NCBI GenBank assembly: GCA_031394045.1
Contig: JANMWN010000005.1
Span: forward strand, 1 to 14,253
Reading direction: 5' to 3'
From: JANYIP01 sp031394045
Lineage (GTDB): Bacteria > Actinomycetota > Actinomycetes > Prado026
Length of the DNA stretch: 14,253 bases
Part shown: in pieces, positions 12,544 through 14,253 of the stretch
Layout of the letters: each line of letters opens with the position of its first letter
How positions within the stretch are numbered: position 1 is the first letter of the stretch
Program-made: the position numbers and the translations under genes
The notes under the pieces: model-generated
Database searches by the model: none
Told to the model about the DNA's origin: nothing
What the model saw: the letters and a program-made list of their open reading frames with translations, nothing else

Positions 12544-14253
12544 ATGACAGAGACGGTGAGCGGTTCGAAGGCCGGCACAGACTCAAGCAGGCCGAGCCTG
12601 ACCCGGTCCAAGACGGCAGGACTGACGATGGAGCGCATCTACACCGCACCCGGTGTGCACCCGTACGACGAGGTGACCTGGGAGCGGCGTGACGTCGTCC
12701 AGACCAACTGGAAGACCGGCGAGACCGTCTTCGAGCAGCGTGGCGTCGAGTTCCCCGACTTCTGGTCGGTCAACGCGTCCACCATCGTCACCACCAAGTA
12801 CTTCCGCGGCGCCGTCGGCACCGAGCAGCGCGAGTGGAGCCTGAAGCAGCTGATCGACCGGGTCGTGCTGACCTACACCGCGGCCGGCAAGGAGCACGGG
12901 TACTTCGGCACCGACGCTGACGCCGAGATCTTCGAGCACGAGCTGACCTGGATGCTGCTGCACCAGGTGTTCTCCTTCAACTCCCCAGTCTGGTTCAACG
13001 TCGGCACCAGCGCCCCCCAGCAGGTCTCGGCCTGCCAGCCGTATGACGCGCTGGTCAGCACTCCAGCTGGCCTTGTCCCCATCGGCGAGCTGGTCGAGCG
13101 CAACGAGGTCGGCACCAAGGTCTACGACGCCCACGGCGTTACCCGCGTGGTTGCGGTCAAGAGCAACGGCGTCAAGGACGTGCTCAGGCTTCAGCTGAAG
13201 TCGGGCCAGGCTCTCGACGTCACGGCAGACCACCTCGTCTGGCGCAGCAGTGGTGAGGGCGCCGGGCGATTCGTCGAGGCAGGCACCCTCGTCCCTGGAG
13301 ACAAGTTGGAGTGGCACCGCCGGGCATCGTTTGGCGAAGCGGAGATCCGCACCGAGGAGATTCTCGAGGCCGCGCTTGCCGGCTGGATGCAGTCTGACGG
13401 GTTCGTCGGTCAGTACTCCGGCACCAATCGATCGCTCACGATCGAAGCCATGACGGTGACCGACGCCGAGCTTGCCTGGGTGACCAGTGCCCTCGACTCG
13501 GTGTTCCCGGACGTCCACCGCAAGGAGACGTCGGTCGCCACCCAGGACACCTCGCTCGACTGCCGGCGCACCCGGTTGTACGGAGAGGCGCTGCGCCCGT
13601 TCGTCGAGCGCTGGGACCTGCTTGTGCGTGGTCGGGACATGCGCGTGCCTGAGCAGCTCAAGGCCGCCCCCTTGCCAGTGGTTGCCGCATACCTCCGCAG
13701 CATCTTCCAGGCCGAGGGTTATGTATCGGCCCGGAAGAGCTCCACGCTGGTCGCTGTCGACATGGTCTCTGAGGAGCTCGTGCGCGGCATGCAGCATCTC
13801 CTCGGCCGGTTCGGCATCTTCGCCCGGGTCGGGTTCAAGCGAGACCCCCGTGAGAATCGCGGCGGAGGTATCTGGTCGCTTCGTATTCAGAACGGAGGCG
13901 ACCGGCGCATCTTTGCCGACGAGATCGGCTTCATCGATCCGATCAAGGCGGAGAAGCTCGATCGTTCGTTCGACCTGCCCGGCCGTCGGGCCGTTGACGT
14001 CAAGCGGCTGGAGATTGCCCGCATCGAGCAGCGCGGGGCCATGCCCGTCTACGACATCCAGACCGAGTCGGGCGAGTACCTCTCCGGAAGCCTGCGCGTG
14101 CACAACTGCTTCATCCTCGCCGTCGACGACACCATGGGCTCGATCCTCAACTGGTACCGCGAGGAGGGGATGATCTTCAAGGGTGGCTCGGGCGCCGGGC
14201 TCAACCTGTCGCGGATCCGGTCCTCCAAGGAGCTGCTGTCCTCGGGCGGCACC
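12544..14253 (+). CDS. nrdJ: Vitamin B12-dependent (class II) ribonucleotide reductase NrdJ, 5' part, intein-containing
   Basis: The frame is open for 570 codons from ATG at 12544 to the window edge, with no stop. GAAGGAG lies just upstream. The N-extein (residues 1-163) starts with a disordered tail. It then carries ERIYTAPGVHPYDEVTWERR, TIVTTKYFRGAVG, and SFNSPVWFNVGTSAPQQVSA, hallmarks of actinobacterial adenosylcobalamin-dependent reductases. The C-extein resumes as CFILAVDDTMGSILNWYREE followed by FKGGSGAGLNLSRIR, again typical NrdJ. NrdJ makes dNDPs without oxygen using a cobalamin-derived thiyl radical; the radical and C-terminal cysteines lie beyond the window. A 358-residue intein interrupts the gene at residues 164-521. 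Mature enzyme therefore needs protein splicing. Control is probably by NrdR, encoded directly upstream. Confidence 0.95.
   Translation, partial: MTETVSGSKAGTDSSRPSLTRSKTAGLTMERIYTAPGVHPYDEVTWERRDVVQTNWKTGETVFEQRGVEFPDFWSVNASTIVTTKYFRGAVGTEQREWSLKQLIDRVVLTYTAAGKEHGYFGTDADAEIFEHELTWMLLHQVFSFNSPVWFNVGTSAPQQVSACQPYDALVSTPAGLVPIGELVERNEVGTKVYDAHGVTRVVAVKSNGVKDVLRLQLKSGQALDVTADHLVWRSSGEGAGRFVEAGTLVPGDKLEWHRRASFGEAEIRTEEILEAALAGWMQSDGFVGQYSGTNRSLTIEAMTVTDAELAWVTSALDSVFPDVHRKETSVATQDTSLDCRRTRLYGEALRPFVERWDLLVRGRDMRVPEQLKAAPLPVVAAYLRSIFQAEGYVSARKSSTLVAVDMVSEELVRGMQHLLGRFGIFARVGFKRDPRENRGGGIWSLRIQNGGDRRIFADEIGFIDPIKAEKLDRSFDLPGRRAVDVKRLEIARIEQRGAMPVYDIQTESGEYLSGSLRVHNCFILAVDDTMGSILNWYREEGMIFKGGSGAGLNLSRIRSSKELLSSGGT
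13033..14106 (+). other. Intein with LAGLIDADG homing endonuclease inside NrdJ
   Basis: This covers 358 residues (precursor 164-521). Block A starts with Cys1: CQPYDALVSTPAGLVPIGEL. Block B has the TADH motif (T227/H230 of the precursor). Two dodecapeptide endonuclease motifs follow: LAGWMQSDGFV (acidic D285) and LRSIFQAEGYV (acidic E391). Block F is VYDIQTESGEYLSGSLRVHN, ending in the penultimate H520 and terminal N521, with +1 Cys522. Every splicing residue of a class 1 intein is present, and both endonuclease acidic residues are kept, so it looks bifunctional. Removing it joins QQVSA to CFILAVDD, restoring a standard NrdJ sequence. Codons such as TTT, GAA, AAT, TAT and GTA are commoner here than in the exteins, suggesting acquired DNA. 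Confidence 0.92.

Noticed and set aside
12583..14103. 506-aa open frame on the minus strand opposite nrdJ and its intein
   Set aside because: The plus strand encodes clear NrdJ and intein motifs over the same bases; the minus frame has no recognisable domain or ribosome binding site.

Overview
The window is a chromosomal segment of a high-G+C actinobacterium. Strong G/C third-codon bias, many GTG starts, overlapping GTGA gene junctions and the gene order miaB - miaA - dapF - hflX - dinG - lexA - nrdR - nrdJ all point there. That order is the conserved actinobacterial core neighbourhood, also known in Streptomyces. Extra genes between miaA and dapF, and codon habits such as frequent GTAC words, make me favour the Nocardioides/Propionibacteriales side. 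This placement is inference, not proven.

Layout. (1) 1-2176 is a tRNA-modification block: the last 54 codons of miaB, a degenerate class III dioxygenase-like protein, a small MT0933-type antitoxin-like protein on the minus strand, and miaA. MiaA prenylates A37 of tRNAs and MiaB then methylthiolates it. (2) 2189-5332 is a module inserted between miaA and dapF. It holds a minus-strand pair (flippase-like membrane protein and MshB-like PIG-L deacetylase, overlapping by 4 nt) that diverges from a GT4 glycosyltransferase. A perfect palindrome lies between the two divergent starts. This looks like a small surface-glycoconjugate module, with an unknown product. (3) 4181-8383 is a tightly coupled plus-strand run: glycosyltransferase, dapF (4-nt overlap), a SCO6745/SalK-like protein (1-nt overlap) and hflX (2-nt gap). 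dinG follows 33 nt later. (4) 10420-11726 is the SOS control region: lexA (minus) and, divergently, a membrane-anchored LysM protein resembling the SOS division inhibitors YneA and Rv2719c. Between them sit a 29-nt palindrome made of two abutting LexA-type half-operators and a separate perfect GAAC-N4-GTTC box. (5) 11727-14253 is deoxyribonucleotide supply: a promoter with candidate NrdR boxes, nrdR, and the 5' part of nrdJ (B12-dependent class II ribonucleotide reductase). nrdJ runs off the end of the window.

The most striking feature is a 358-residue intein inside nrdJ (13033-14106). It has recognisable splicing blocks and two LAGLIDADG-type motifs. It sits immediately before the cysteine that, by family alignment, is the redox-active cysteine of the reductase. 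That cysteine must therefore act first as the +1 splicing nucleophile and then in catalysis. Genes of DNA damage response (lexA, LysM protein, dinG) and dNTP synthesis (nrdR, nrdJ) lie side by side. LexA boxes are visible only in the lexA/LysM interval. No gap longer than 300 bases lacks a gene, and I saw no tRNA, rRNA, CRISPR array or insertion sequence.
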